NCBI GenBank assembly: GCA_038523965.1
Contig: JBCBIX010000004.1
Location: forward strand, 4,326-68,325
Source: JAJRXG01 sp038523965
GTDB taxonomy: Bacteria; Bacteroidota; Bacteroidia; Chitinophagales; Saprospiraceae
DNA length: 64,000 nt
Reading direction: 5' to 3'
Of the stretch, positions 16,337-24,517 are shown in pieces. Positions within the stretch are counted from its first letter, which is position 1. Each line of letters starts with the position of its first letter. The notes beneath the pieces were generated by a model. It did no database searches. It had not been told where the DNA came from and worked only from the letters and a program-made list of their open reading frames with translations. Both the position numbers and the translations under genes were made by a program.

Positions 16337-17590
16337 TCAGAAAAAAGCACCCTTGATCTGTTCGACATAGTCGAGTTTTTCCCAAGTAAAGGTTTCGACT
16401 TCCATAGTTTTGATGTTTCCTGAGCCATCTGTGAAAGACACAGTCTTCGTCTCACTCTGTCTACCCATATGTCCATATGCTGCAGAATCAGAGTAGATCG
16501 GAGTGCGGAGCTTTAGGCGTGTCTCGATGGCATATGGGCGCATATCAAAAATGTCATAGACATGTTTAGCAATCTCGCTATCAGTCATATCGACGTTGCT
16601 ACTGCCGTAGGTATTAACATAAATATTAGTGGGATGGGCCACCCCGATCGCATATGATACCTGAACTAATACTTCGTCACAGACCCCAGCGGCAACAAGG
16701 TTTTTGGCGATATGGCGGGTAGCATAAGCTGCAGATCGATCCACCTTTGATGGATCCTTTCCTGAGAATGCGCCACCTCCGTGGGCGCCTTTTCCTCCGT
16801 ATGTATCCACGATGATCTTTCGGCCGGTAAGGCCAGTGTCTCCATGTGGGCCTCCGATTACAAACTTGCCAGTAGGGTTGATGTAATACCTTATCTGCTC
16901 ATTGAATAAGGCCTGCACATTCTCTTTGCATTGTGCCTTTACAGCTGGGATGATGATGGCGACCATATCATCCTTGATTTTGCTGAGCATGACCTCATCG
17001 TCAGTGTCAAAATCGTCATGCTGCGTACTAACGACGATCGAATCAATACGAATCGGCTTATTGTCTTCACTATACTCGATCGTGACTTGTGACTTGGCGT
17101 CAGGGCGGAGGTAAGTCATGGTCTCACCGGCCTTGCGCACCTCGGCTAACTCCTTGAGAATCTTATGAGATAGATCTAATGCCAATGGCATGTAGTTTTC
17201 GGTCTCATTAGTCGCGTATCCGAACATCATTCCCTGATCACCTGCCCCTTGATCTTCGGGATTCGACCGCTCGACGCCCTGATTGATATCTGGACTTTGC
17301 TCATGGATAGCTGAGAACACTCCACAACTATTCGCCTCGAACATGTACTCCGACTTCGTATATCCGATGCGCTTGATGACATCGCGGGCGATCTGCTGGA
17401 CATCGAGATAAGTTGTTGACTTCACTTCCCCAGCAAGAACTACTTGACCAGTAGTGACGAGTGTTTCACAAGCCACTTTTGAAGACGGATCAAATGCTAT
17501 AAAATGATCTACTAATGCGTCCGAAATTTGATCTGCTACTTTGTCAGGGTGCCCTTCAGATACTGATTCTGAGGTGAATAAATATGGCAT
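16337..17590 (-). CDS. metK: S-adenosylmethionine synthetase
   Basis: MetK makes S-adenosylmethionine from methionine and ATP. At 417 aa it is slightly longer than the E. coli enzyme. The ATP/methionine motif SESVSEGHPDKVADQISDA is at the N-terminus, GDQGMMFGYA lies at about residue 125, and the phosphate loop GGGAFSGKDPSKVDRSAAY lies at about 275. The start is fixed by the first motif. The FAH-family gene ends 49 bp upstream. No SAM riboswitch helices were recognised in that short gap. Confidence 0.96.
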   Translation of the reverse strand: MPYLFTSESVSEGHPDKVADQISDALVDHFIAFDPSSKVACETLVTTGQVVLAGEVKSTTYLDVQQIARDVIKRIGYTKSEYMFEANSCGVFSAIHEQSPDINQGVERSNPEDQGAGDQGMMFGYATNETENYMPLALDLSHKILKELAEVRKAGETMTYLRPDAKSQVTIEYSEDNKPIRIDSIVVSTQHDDFDTDDEVMLSKIKDDMVAIIIPAVKAQCKENVQALFNEQIRYYINPTGKFVIGGPHGDTGLTGRKIIVDTYGGKGAHGGGAFSGKDPSKVDRSAAYATRHIAKNLVAAGVCDEVLVQVSYAIGVAHPTNIYVNTYGSSNVDMTDSEIAKHVYDIFDMRPYAIETRLKLRTPIYSDSAAYGHMGRQSETKTVSFTDGSGNIKTMEVETFTWEKLDYVEQIKGAFF

Positions 17591-17638
17591 TGAATTGTAA
17601 TTTCTATTCTTTGAAAAGGTGCGAATATCTGCAAATCC

Positions 17639-18247
17639 CTACTTAATGTCGGTGATGAGGAGGTTTTCCTCACCGAGATAGCCTTGCAGAACATCACCTC
17701 GACGAATAGGTCCAACACCTGCCGGAGTCCCAGTAAATAAAAGATCTCCTTTCTCGACTGTGAATCGCTGAGTGGTATAAGAAACTAATGCAGGTACGCT
17801 ATGAATCATATCCTTAGCCTGGCCCTGTTGAACTACAGATCCATTGATGTCGAGATGGAAGGATAACTCCAGAGCTTCAATAGGTGATATACCACTCCAG
17901 GTACCTACTGCAGCACTCTGATCAAACGACTTGGCAATCTCCCAAGGATGTCCTTTTTGTTTGCATTCGTTCTGAAGATCCCTTGCTGTAAAGTCGATAC
18001 CAACCGACACTGCATCGATGTAGTCCATCACCTGGCTCGTCGGAATAGACTTACCAGGTCTTCCAAATCTGAATACTAATTCCACCTCGTAATGAATCTC
18101 ATCAGAAAAACTTGGATAGTAGAATGGTTTTCCATTCTCTAAAAGAGCTGTCGATGGTTTGATGAATATGAGGGGTTGCTTAGGTGCTTGGCCACCCATT
18201 TCTAAGGCGTGGTCAGCGTAGTTCTTTCCGATGCAGATGATTTTCAT
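17639..18247 (-). CDS. Fumarylacetoacetate hydrolase family protein
   Basis: A 202-aa enzyme of the FAH superfamily, which hydrolyses or decarboxylates diketo acids. The first residues MKIICIGKNYADHALEMG and the later PLIFIKPSTALL are family hallmarks. The metal site is the EIHYEVELVFRFG segment with its acidic residues, and FTARDLQNECKQKGHPWEIAKSFD carries the catalytic region. It is the short, single-domain form like human FAHD1 (oxaloacetate decarboxylase/acylpyruvase). It lies between mscS and metK in the minus-strand run. Confidence 0.88.
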   Translation of the reverse strand: MKIICIGKNYADHALEMGGQAPKQPLIFIKPSTALLENGKPFYYPSFSDEIHYEVELVFRFGRPGKSIPTSQVMDYIDAVSVGIDFTARDLQNECKQKGHPWEIAKSFDQSAAVGTWSGISPIEALELSFHLDINGSVVQQGQAKDMIHSVPALVSYTTQRFTVEKGDLLFTGTPAGVGPIRRGDVLQGYLGEENLLITDIK

Positions 18248-18283
18248 GGCTTCAGAATATTGGAATTTATAATGGGAGTTGGG

Positions 18284-19903
18284 CTATTGGTGGGCCTTGA
18301 AGTATGCATCAATATCGCGCATTGTATCTGTGAGTACTGTTTCTGACATCGGTCCTGACTCGGGGGTTATGGAGCTTCCAAGTAGAGGAAGCTCCTCGAC
18401 GTGAACGGTTTGTGTCGGGAATGCGAACCGTACATCCAGTCGATGAGCCAGCATGATGATCCCATGCAAGACCTGGTGCTTGCTTCGAAGTTCCTCTGTC
18501 CAAGAGGGTACTTCAAAAAACATGTACAGGAGGATATTGATCGAACTGGCACCAAAACTATTCAGATGAACTTCGAAGTAATCCTTCCGTGTCTGCGGAT
18601 GCCTCCTAATGATCTCGCGGATGCCTTCGACGAACAGGTCGATTCGATCAGGTGGTGTGTCATAGGTAATGCCAATGTCTGTTTTGAATCTGCGATAGAC
18701 ACGGAGCCCCATGTTGTCCACGACTGAGTCGGCGAGCTTCCCATTGGGCACATAGGTGATTGAATTCGCAAATGTGCGAATGCGTGTCGACCGCACGCCT
18801 ACTTCTTCCACCGTGCCATCCACTCCACCAAAGCTGATCCAGTCGCCAATCTGAAAGGGCTTGTCCAAGAAAATCATGATCGAACCAAATAGGTTCTTGA
18901 CAGTATCCTGCGCTGCCAGCGCAAGTGCAAGTCCTCCGATCGATATACCCGCGAGTAGAGCCGTCACATTGACATCCAGATAGTCCAGGATGGCGATGAT
19001 CCCTATACTCCAGATGACGATGGATGCCAGTTTGTGAAGGACCGGCAGTAGTTGATCATCGAGAGTGTTTTCTGTCTTGCTGGTGATGAGCCCGAGATAT
19101 ACGAAGACGATTCGCATGACATTTCGCAAGAGCAGAATCACAAAGAAGATGCTGAGGATGGCCAGTCCACGGATGAAAAGCGCATTTATCCTGGGTGCTA
19201 ACTGGAGCATAGGCAGGAGATACACGAGGAACCGTACCCCTATGATCAACCCGATTAGTCTCGTAATCTTGAATAGTGAGGTGTTGACTTCGTCACTACT
19301 GTTGACTCTTCGATTAACGAGTCGGCGTAAGGCACCGACGCTTAATTTGTCAATCAAGAAAGCGACAAGACCACTGAAGAATAGCAGAACCACTAAGCCG
19401 AGCCATTTCCAAATGGCAATACCAAGTAAGTTCATCTGCCATCCAGGAGCCTCAAAAGCAGTCACGAATGCCGTACCAAAGGGATAAAGTTTTTTGTGAA
19501 GACCATCAATGGCATCCACTGTCGTTCGAGAATAGTACCACCCGTCTTCGCGACGTTCGACATAGATGAGCGGTTCACGGCTATCAAGTAGATAGATCGC
19601 TTCTCGGCTGAGCGTGTCGACATAGTTCGGAGATGATGGAAGACGATTTAGATCGATGAAGAGGCCTTTACCGTCCAGGATCTGTTTGAGTTGGATGGCT
19701 TTCGTCCTTGCAGTTTCAGTGGACGCAGGTAAGGATCGTGCAGACTGCGATGGGTCATAGGAATCTGACTGAAGGTAGTAGAGGTGATTGTAGATGACAG
19801 AATAAGGACTATCATGAATGCCCAGCGTGTCTTCTTGACAGAAGATTTGGCTCCCCACCACAACGAGAATAATTAGTACGAGTAACCTTACCAAGGACTT
19901 TAC
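18284..19903 (-). CDS. MscS-type mechanosensitive channel
   Basis: A pressure-gated channel that releases solutes on osmotic downshift. I chose the second Met (19903; MVKSLVRLLVLIILVVVGSQIFCQ) because it opens a signal peptide. A periplasmic domain of about 140 residues follows, then several membrane helices. The MscS pore and beta domain are clear: GLALALAAQDTVKNLFGSIM, then DKPFQIGDWISFGGVDGTVEEVG and TRIRTFANSITYVPNGKL. The C-terminal alpha/beta domain ends near residue 500. At about 539 aa it is longer than E. coli MscS because of the extra N-terminal part. Confidence 0.9.
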   Translation of the reverse strand, partial: VKSLVRLLVLIILVVVGSQIFCQEDTLGIHDSPYSVIYNHLYYLQSDSYDPSQSARSLPASTETARTKAIQLKQILDGKGLFIDLNRLPSSPNYVDTLSREAIYLLDSREPLIYVERREDGWYYSRTTVDAIDGLHKKLYPFGTAFVTAFEAPGWQMNLLGIAIWKWLGLVVLLFFSGLVAFLIDKLSVGALRRLVNRRVNSSDEVNTSLFKITRLIGLIIGVRFLVYLLPMLQLAPRINALFIRGLAILSIFFVILLLRNVMRIVFVYLGLITSKTENTLDDQLLPVLHKLASIVIWSIGIIAILDYLDVNVTALLAGISIGGLALALAAQDTVKNLFGSIMIFLDKPFQIGDWISFGGVDGTVEEVGVRSTRIRTFANSITYVPNGKLADSVVDNMGLRVYRRFKTDIGITYDTPPDRIDLFVEGIREIIRRHPQTRKDYFEVHLNSFGASSINILLYMFFEVPSWTEELRSKHQVLHGIIMLAHRLDVRFAFPTQTVHVEELPLLGSSITPESGPMSETVLTDTMRDIDAYFKAHQ

Positions 19904-20005
19904 CATAGCTGGCAAAGGTATGATTCACCATAGTTAAGACAGAGGATGTCTGCGCAGAGCGAATGAAATGTACGAGGGCAGGGATTGGATCTTAAAGATG
20001 TACCG

Positions 20006-20422
20006 TTAGGTGCAACAAACGTCCTCTCTACACCGACAATAGCGAAGATTATAGAAGTGTAATCCAACTAATGACCAGGCGGGGATATACACCAGCACTT
20101 CTGGTAAGTGCAGTAGATGTAATCGGTCTATCACGATCACGGCTAAGAGTAAAGCCCATGCCCCATACATTGCCCTCGGGATCCAGTTACTGGTGGTATG
20201 TCTAACTGTCTGTGATATAGCCAGATAGGAGATGCCCAGAAATAAAAAGTCGATTGTACGCCACCATAACGGACCAATCTGTGAACAATGTTCAGCTGTA
20301 GGCGAAGCCACAAAAATGAATGGCGTAGCCAAACAATGAATCGTACAAAGAAGGCTGCTGCACATGCCATAGATATCAGACCAGTGCGAATCCTTTGGTA
20401 TAGCTTGCTCGATAGTTTTCAT
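20006..20422 (-). CDS. MerC domain membrane protein
   Basis: A 138-aa protein of the MerC family, small four-helix inner-membrane proteins first known from mercury uptake. The first helix holds the metal-binding pair region GMCSSLLCTIHCLATPF. Further Cys pairs lie at the C-terminus (RYCRCREDVCC). In Bacteroidota such genes occur singly and are thought to handle other metals, possibly zinc. No mer genes are nearby. A Fur/Zur-like palindrome and a candidate promoter lie upstream (20577-20647), which suggests metal-responsive control. Confidence 0.82.
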   Translation of the reverse strand: MKTIEQAIPKDSHWSDIYGMCSSLLCTIHCLATPFIFVASPTAEHCSQIGPLWWRTIDFLFLGISYLAISQTVRHTTSNWIPRAMYGAWALLLAVIVIDRLHLLHLPEVLVYIPAWSLVGLHFYNLRYCRCREDVCCT

Positions 20423-20576
20423 GGGATGGGTAAAATGGTCTGAATGCGCTCCTTACTTCTGTGCCAGGATTTTAACAGCAAATACTACGTCAGGCATTTT
20501 ATGCGGGGTAAAAGCTTTATCAATTCAGAGACCCTAACGCCCGCATAGGACATTGACAGGTGAATCATACTGTCTA

Positions 20577-20608
20577 CAAAGATGGTTATGCGTGTTCCAA
20601 GCTGCAAA
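20577..20608 (-). promoter_or_regulatory. Candidate promoter for the MerC gene
   Basis: On the minus strand TTTG (20608-20605), a 20-nt spacer and CATCTTTG (20584-20577) fit TTTG-N19-21-TAnnTTTG with one mismatch in the -7 box. The leader to the MerC start codon would be about 150 nt. Confidence 0.35.
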
Positions 20609-20626
20609 CTAAGCGATTCCATGTAT

Positions 20627-20647
20627 TTATGCAACATGGTTGCATAA
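20627..20647. promoter_or_regulatory. Fur/Zur-family-like operator palindrome
   Basis: TTATGCAAC-ATG-GTTGCATAA is a perfect 9-3-9 inverted repeat. Its core TGCAAC-N3-GTTGCA has the size and symmetry of operators bound by Fur-family dimers. It lies about 205 bp upstream of the MerC start and 18 bp upstream of the promoter-like -33 box. The factor is not encoded in the window. Zinc or iron control is inferred. Confidence 0.45.
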
Positions 20648-20874
20648 TAAGAAATGAAGGATAAAATATTGGTGGCAGTGGTACCCGCCATTTCTCAATA
20701 TCGACTAAGGGTTAGAGCGTTTTCTCGAATGCCCCAAGGATCGTTACCAGAACATCACAGCACTTTTATAGGAGGCGAGCGCTTCGATCTATGTGCTACT
20801 GAACTAAATATCAGGGCGAGGACTGGACTGTCATTGGACACGAAGAACTTAGCAAAATTCTGGGTGGTGACTTG

Positions 20875-21393
20875 CTAATTTTTAGTAAGCACAAATACTG
20901 CATCACAATCTCGATCCAAGGTGAGTGATGACCTTGACTCTAATCGTCCATCTATAAACTGATAGTAGCTGCTACAGTCAAAGGAGGATCCAAAACAATA
21001 GCGGACCTCATTATCTCTAATCGTGTAGCTGATCGGAGCATCCTCCATCGACCCGTTGATTACCGACCAGCGAAAAACACCCGTACCATCTGAGTTGAAT
21101 CTTACGTTGATGCATCTCTCAGCATTACCAAGGATATCAGTTGGTCGAGCACAACCTGTGGCATCAGCGATATACTCATCTGGTGAACTTGGGCCGTAAA
21201 GAAGTTTACAGTCGCCGCCTTCGACTCGGATTTCCTCCAATTGCCAAAGCCCTATCAACTGTTCCGTAAGTGATTGACCAACGTCATCACTGTCATCAGT
21301 ACAAGAAACAAGAGTCAACAGGGATAGAATAATGGTGGCAGTTAATCTCACGGAAGATTTTTTATAAATGCGACCAAAGTAATGGCTGTGCAT
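20875..21393 (-). CDS. Secreted lipoprotein, lipocalin-like
   Basis: A 172-aa lipoprotein. The signal runs through TATIILSLLTLVSC, with the lipobox Cys near residue 31 followed by an Asp-rich linker. The mature part starts QLIGLWQLEEIRVEGGDC and continues with alternating strands and NSDGTGVFRW, a pattern typical of the lipocalin-like domains common in Bacteroidota lipoproteins. Several Cys residues (CKLLYG, ATGCARP, AERCINV, YCFGSSFDC) could form disulfides. The ligand is unknown. The N-terminus may begin slightly later than the ATG used here. Confidence 0.7.
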   Translation of the reverse strand: MHSHYFGRIYKKSSVRLTATIILSLLTLVSCTDDSDDVGQSLTEQLIGLWQLEEIRVEGGDCKLLYGPSSPDEYIADATGCARPTDILGNAERCINVRFNSDGTGVFRWSVINGSMEDAPISYTIRDNEVRYCFGSSFDCSSYYQFIDGRLESRSSLTLDRDCDAVFVLTKN

Positions 21394-21589
21394 GATGCAT
21401 AAGCCGTGTTTGGGTAGATCGACCTGAGAAACCCAAGAAATAGGGACACCGGATGTGCATCGTTAACGGAGTGGGCTGTTGTAGTGGAACTGTCCGAAAG
21501 GGTGAAAGTAAGAGCCTGTCGTGACCCCCAACTGCAGGCTTGGAAGAGTAAATCTCAAAGGGACAACGTCTAAACTCATGCATATACCA
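21394..21589. other. Intergenic stretch without recognised features
   Basis: The stretch lies between the lipoprotein start and the terminator downstream of the tRNA. One 73-codon minus-strand frame crosses it but has no family resemblance, no signal peptide and an unlikely composition. I see no repeat or clear regulatory site here. Confidence 0.4.
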
Positions 21590-21590
21590 G

Positions 21591-21627
21591 AAAAAAAGGA
21601 TCCTAAATCATCGACTTAGAATCCTTT
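21591..21627 (-). terminator. Terminator downstream of the tRNA gene
   Basis: On the minus strand AAAGGATTCTAA (21627-21616) pairs with TTAGGATCCTTT (21606-21595) with one G-U pair, and a U tail from the A run at 21591-21597 follows. It lies 7 bp after the tRNA 3' end. Confidence 0.75.
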
Positions 21628-21633
21628 CCAAAG

Positions 21634-21707
21634 TAGCGTGAGGCAGGCTTGAACTGCCGACCTCAGGATTATGAATCCTGCGCTCTAACCAGCTGAGCTA
21701 CCACGCC
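21634..21707 (-). tRNA. tRNA with CAU anticodon (Met, or Ile2)
   Basis: A 74-nt cloverleaf begins GGCGTGGTAGCTCAGCTGG. The acceptor arm GGCGTGG pairs with TCACGCT (with G-U at both ends). The anticodon stem AGGAT/ATCCT encloses loop TCATA with anticodon CAU. The T arm is GGCAG-TTCAAGC-CTGCC, the discriminator base is A, and CCA is not encoded. Elongator tRNA-Met is most likely. A lysidine-modified tRNA-Ile2 also carries CAU in the gene and cannot be excluded by eye. The initiator is unlikely because 1:72 is not the C-A mismatch. Confidence 0.92.
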
Positions 21708-21723
21708 ATCGTCTCAAGCGCCG

Positions 21724-21754
21724 CAAATATAGGATACTGATAGAGCCGAGGCAA
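21724..21754 (-). promoter_or_regulatory. Promoter of the CAU tRNA gene
   Basis: On the minus strand TTG (21754-21752), a 20-nt spacer and TATATTTG (21731-21724) match the Bacteroidota promoter pattern with a perfect -7 box. The predicted start lies about 10 nt before the mature 5' end. Because the tRNA position is certain, this is a good internal control for the promoter model used elsewhere in the window. Confidence 0.7.
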
Positions 21755-21851
21755 TCTTCATAGTGGAATCGTCGTGTAACACTTGAAAGTTGGAGGTCAG
21801 CAAGCAGTTCAGCCGGGATCACCCCATTTTTGAGCTTTCAAAGAGAGGAAT

Positions 21852-22859
21852 ATGAATTCGATTCTTCAGAGCTATCGCGACTACGGAGGATATCTATGGT
21901 ATGAAATCACTCATCCGAGTTGGCAGAACTACTTCTACTGGCTGATAGTCGTTTCTCTTGTTTTTTTGGTTTTAGAGGTTTTGATTCCATGGAGGCGTAG
22001 CCAGAAGGTGCTTCGCCAGCATTTTTGGCTGGACGGGTTCTACATGTTCTTTAACTTCTTTTTGTTCTCGTTGATCGTCTATCATGCGGCATCAAGTATT
22101 GTGGTGGATTGGTTTAACGATGCCATTAAGGCCATCTCAGGTGGTTGGGATATGCAGGCCAGTAATCCAATGCAAAGATGGCCGCTGTGGGCTGTTTTGT
22201 TGACAGGGTTTGTTATCCGAGACTTTGTTCAGTGGTGGACGCATCGTCTTTTACATCGAGTACCGCGATTATGGGAGTTTCATAAGGTGCATCATTCGGT
22301 GCAGGAGATGGGCTTTGCGGCGCACCTTCGTTATCACTGGATGGAGACGGTGGTTTATCGCACGATCGAGTACATTCCATTAGCCCTTCTTGGGATTGGC
22401 CTTTATGACTTTTTTGTGATTCACCTTTTCACCCTTTCATGGGGGCACTATAATCATGCGAATATCTCCATCGACCACAGGATTACGGGTGGTATTGTTG
22501 GGCTATTATTGGGTGTAATCTTTGCTTTTAGTCTCTTAGATGTAACCATTTTTGATGGTGCTCCTGTAATGGCTCAAGTAGGTATTTTGATAGGATTTTG
22601 TCTCGGCGGTATCATTCTCCTCGGACCGATCATGAAGTATGTTTTCAATAGTCCAGAGATGCACATCTGGCATCATGCTAAGGATCTCCCAGATGAGCGA
22701 CGCTATGGAGTCAACTTTGGACTGACCTTGGCGATATGGGACTATTTGTTCAACAAGGCATATGTCCCACGGGACGGCAAGTCCATAGCATTGGGATTTG
22801 ATGAAGTAGAGTCATTTCCACAAACGTTCCAAGGTCAGATCAAGCATGGGATCCTATAG
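21852..22859 (+). CDS. Sterol desaturase/fatty acid hydroxylase family membrane enzyme
   Basis: A di-iron membrane oxygenase of 335 aa. Three His clusters typical of the superfamily are present: HRLLH (about residue 135), HKVHHS (about 150) and HIWHH near residue 275, with WGHYNHANI between. At least four hydrophobic segments surround them. It probably hydroxylates or desaturates a lipid; the substrate is unknown. The following rhodanese gene starts 14 bp before its stop, so translation may be coupled. Confidence 0.87.
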   Translation: MNSILQSYRDYGGYLWYEITHPSWQNYFYWLIVVSLVFLVLEVLIPWRRSQKVLRQHFWLDGFYMFFNFFLFSLIVYHAASSIVVDWFNDAIKAISGGWDMQASNPMQRWPLWAVLLTGFVIRDFVQWWTHRLLHRVPRLWEFHKVHHSVQEMGFAAHLRYHWMETVVYRTIEYIPLALLGIGLYDFFVIHLFTLSWGHYNHANISIDHRITGGIVGLLLGVIFAFSLLDVTIFDGAPVMAQVGILIGFCLGGIILLGPIMKYVFNSPEMHIWHHAKDLPDERRYGVNFGLTLAIWDYLFNKAYVPRDGKSIALGFDEVESFPQTFQGQIKHGIL

Positions 22860-23367
22860 CGTGCGCCTAACGATTCTGTATGTCGTATTGAGTTTCGGTG
22901 TTACAGCGCAGTCGACCTTACCTACACCCATCCAGAGTAAACCCTATGCAGCTATGCTTTCGACACTTCTGAATCGTGATGTAGATGAAATTAGCGTAAC
23001 AGAATTGTACGAATTAAAGGAGCGTCCAGTCCTGTTGGACGCCCGCGAACATGAAGAATATTCAGTAAGTCATCTTCCGGGGGCTCGGTATGTGGGTTAT
23101 GATGACTTTGATCTCGAGACCATCGCCGACCTTGAGTATGACACACGGATTGTAGTCTATTGTTCGGTGGGATATCGAAGCGAAAAGATCACACAGCGGC
23201 TGCGAGAGAATGGGTATCGGCACGTGTCTAATCTGTATGGCGGTTTATTCGAATGGATGAATCGTGGATACGCCGTGGTAGACTCAGAAGGGAAAACGAC
23301 GGATCGTGTACATGCGTTTGATCGTATCTGGGGTATCTGGTTGAAGCGTGGGCAGAAGGTGTATTAG
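22846..23367 (+). CDS. Exported rhodanese-like sulfurtransferase
   Basis: A 173-aa single-domain rhodanese. The N-terminus (VRLTILYVVLSFGVTAQ) is a signal peptide, so it acts in the periplasm. The domain runs from about residue 50 (ISVTELYELKERPVLLDARE) to 155. The active Cys lies in VVYCSVGYRSEK at the expected place, and the later YGGLFEW is conserved. It can move sulfur or, in the periplasm, work on thiols. It overlaps the hydroxylase gene by 14 bp. Confidence 0.86.
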   Translation: MGSYSVRLTILYVVLSFGVTAQSTLPTPIQSKPYAAMLSTLLNRDVDEISVTELYELKERPVLLDAREHEEYSVSHLPGARYVGYDDFDLETIADLEYDTRIVVYCSVGYRSEKITQRLRENGYRHVSNLYGGLFEWMNRGYAVVDSEGKTTDRVHAFDRIWGIWLKRGQKVY

Positions 23368-23394
23368 CGAACTTGGCCTACTATCTTCGTCAGT

Positions 23395-24111
23395 ATGAAA
23401 GGTACAGTACTTGCTCTCGCGTTCTTCGCCTCCGTCGGTTTATTGCCTGCACAGTCATTCATATTTGGTCCGAAGTTGGGCCCGACACTTGGCGTACAGA
23501 CATGGAATGGTATCGATCGTCAACCACTGGTGGCTTATCACGCGGCACTCTACTTAGAATCATATAATCCAGATCGTAATGGTTCCTTTTTTGGCCAATT
23601 GGGATATCACCTTCGTGGCAGTTCTCAGAATGTGACCTTTTTTAATGTAGGGGGCAACCCAACAGGGCGTAGTCGACCAACTTTTGAATTTAGAAATGTT
23701 GCGGCTACAATCGGTGCGAAGAGAAGGATAGACACATTTGGTGATAGTAAGCCTTATTATAGTTTTGCTATGCGCGTCGAGTACACCTTAGGGACGAACC
23801 TGGACCAATACAATAATGCACAGTTTGCCACCTATTTTCCAGTTGACCCTTTTGTAAACAAGTTTAACTATGGCGCTACAGTGGCCTTCGGTTACGAATT
23901 CCCGTTCTCGGAGTTGGTCGGAGGATTTGTAGAGGCGAACATTAGTCCTGACCTGTCCAGACAGTATGAACAGCCGACGATTCCTAATGTCTTAGACCCC
24001 TTCACAGGTAACAGCATCTCACTGCGCGAGCAGACGATTCGAAATATCACCTTCGAGGTCTCAGTGGGGTTACGGTTTCTACGTAAGGTGATCTACTTAG
24101 AAGACTATTAG
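23395..24111 (+). CDS. Outer membrane beta-barrel protein
   Basis: A 238-aa secreted protein with signal peptide MKGTVLALAFFASVGLLPAQ. Amphipathic strands follow, such as FIFGPKLGPTLGVQTW and TVAFGYEFPFSELVGGFVEA, and it ends on an aromatic/hydrophobic strand (FEVSVGLRFLRKVIYLEDY). This is the usual layout of PorT-like 8- to 10-strand barrels in Bacteroidota. Function unknown. It lies 27 bp after the rhodanese gene and 4 bp before the epimerase gene. Confidence 0.72.
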   Translation: MKGTVLALAFFASVGLLPAQSFIFGPKLGPTLGVQTWNGIDRQPLVAYHAALYLESYNPDRNGSFFGQLGYHLRGSSQNVTFFNVGGNPTGRSRPTFEFRNVAATIGAKRRIDTFGDSKPYYSFAMRVEYTLGTNLDQYNNAQFATYFPVDPFVNKFNYGATVAFGYEFPFSELVGGFVEANISPDLSRQYEQPTIPNVLDPFTGNSISLREQTIRNITFEVSVGLRFLRKVIYLEDY

Positions 24112-24115
24112 TACT

Positions 24116-24517
24116 ATGCAAAAGATCGAACATATAGGTATTGCAGTAGAGGACTTAGAACATTCTAATTCGCTATTTGAAAGACTTTTAGGTGAAGCCC
24201 CATATAAACAAGAAGAGGTCGCTGCTGAAGGAGTTGTAACTTCTTTTTTTAGAAATGGACCGAATAAGATAGAGTTAGTAGCTTCTAAGAGTCCAAATGG
24301 ACCCATAGCCCGTCACCTTGAGAAGCGCGGAGAAGGGATCCATCATATCGCCTTCAGTGTAGCTGATATCCGAGCCGAAATGAATCGGTTACGAGAGCAG
24401 GGTTTTCAACTATTGAGTGACCAACCCAAGGAGGGTGCGGACAACAAACTCGTGTGTTTCGTACATCCAAAGTCTGCCAATGGAGTCCTCATTGAGCTTT
24501 GTCAGGAGATGCCCTAA
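24116..24517 (+). CDS. mce: Methylmalonyl-CoA epimerase
   Basis: A 133-aa glyoxalase-fold enzyme that interconverts (R)- and (S)-methylmalonyl-CoA in propionate/succinate metabolism. It starts MQKIEHIGIAVEDLEHS with the first metal His (His6) and continues RGEGIHHIAFSVADI with the second (about residue 77). The final Glu lies in GVLIELCQ. Length and order of motifs match the family exactly. The permease gene starts within its stop codon (TAATG). Confidence 0.93.
   Translation: MQKIEHIGIAVEDLEHSNSLFERLLGEAPYKQEEVAAEGVVTSFFRNGPNKIELVASKSPNGPIARHLEKRGEGIHHIAFSVADIRAEMNRLREQGFQLLSDQPKEGADNKLVCFVHPKSANGVLIELCQEMP

Larger units (their letters stand above)
20423..20874. other. Intergenic region between merC-like gene and lipoprotein gene
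   Basis: This 452-bp stretch holds the palindrome at 20627-20647 and a promoter-like pair at 20577-20608, both read towards the MerC gene. Two short open frames (20485-20691 minus, 20654-20878 plus) were examined. Neither has a recognisable product or a convincing start, so they are not called. Nothing else is seen. Confidence 0.4.

Noticed and set aside
17591..17638. SAM riboswitch upstream of metK
   Set aside because: The gap is only 48 bp, with no conserved helices visible.
20485..20691. A 68-codon minus-strand ORF covering the palindrome and promoter region
   Set aside because: It overlaps the candidate promoter and operator and has no family resemblance.
20654..20878. A 74-codon plus-strand ORF next to the Fur/Zur-like palindrome
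   Set aside because: No recognisable domain, signal or conserved pattern; composition looks random.
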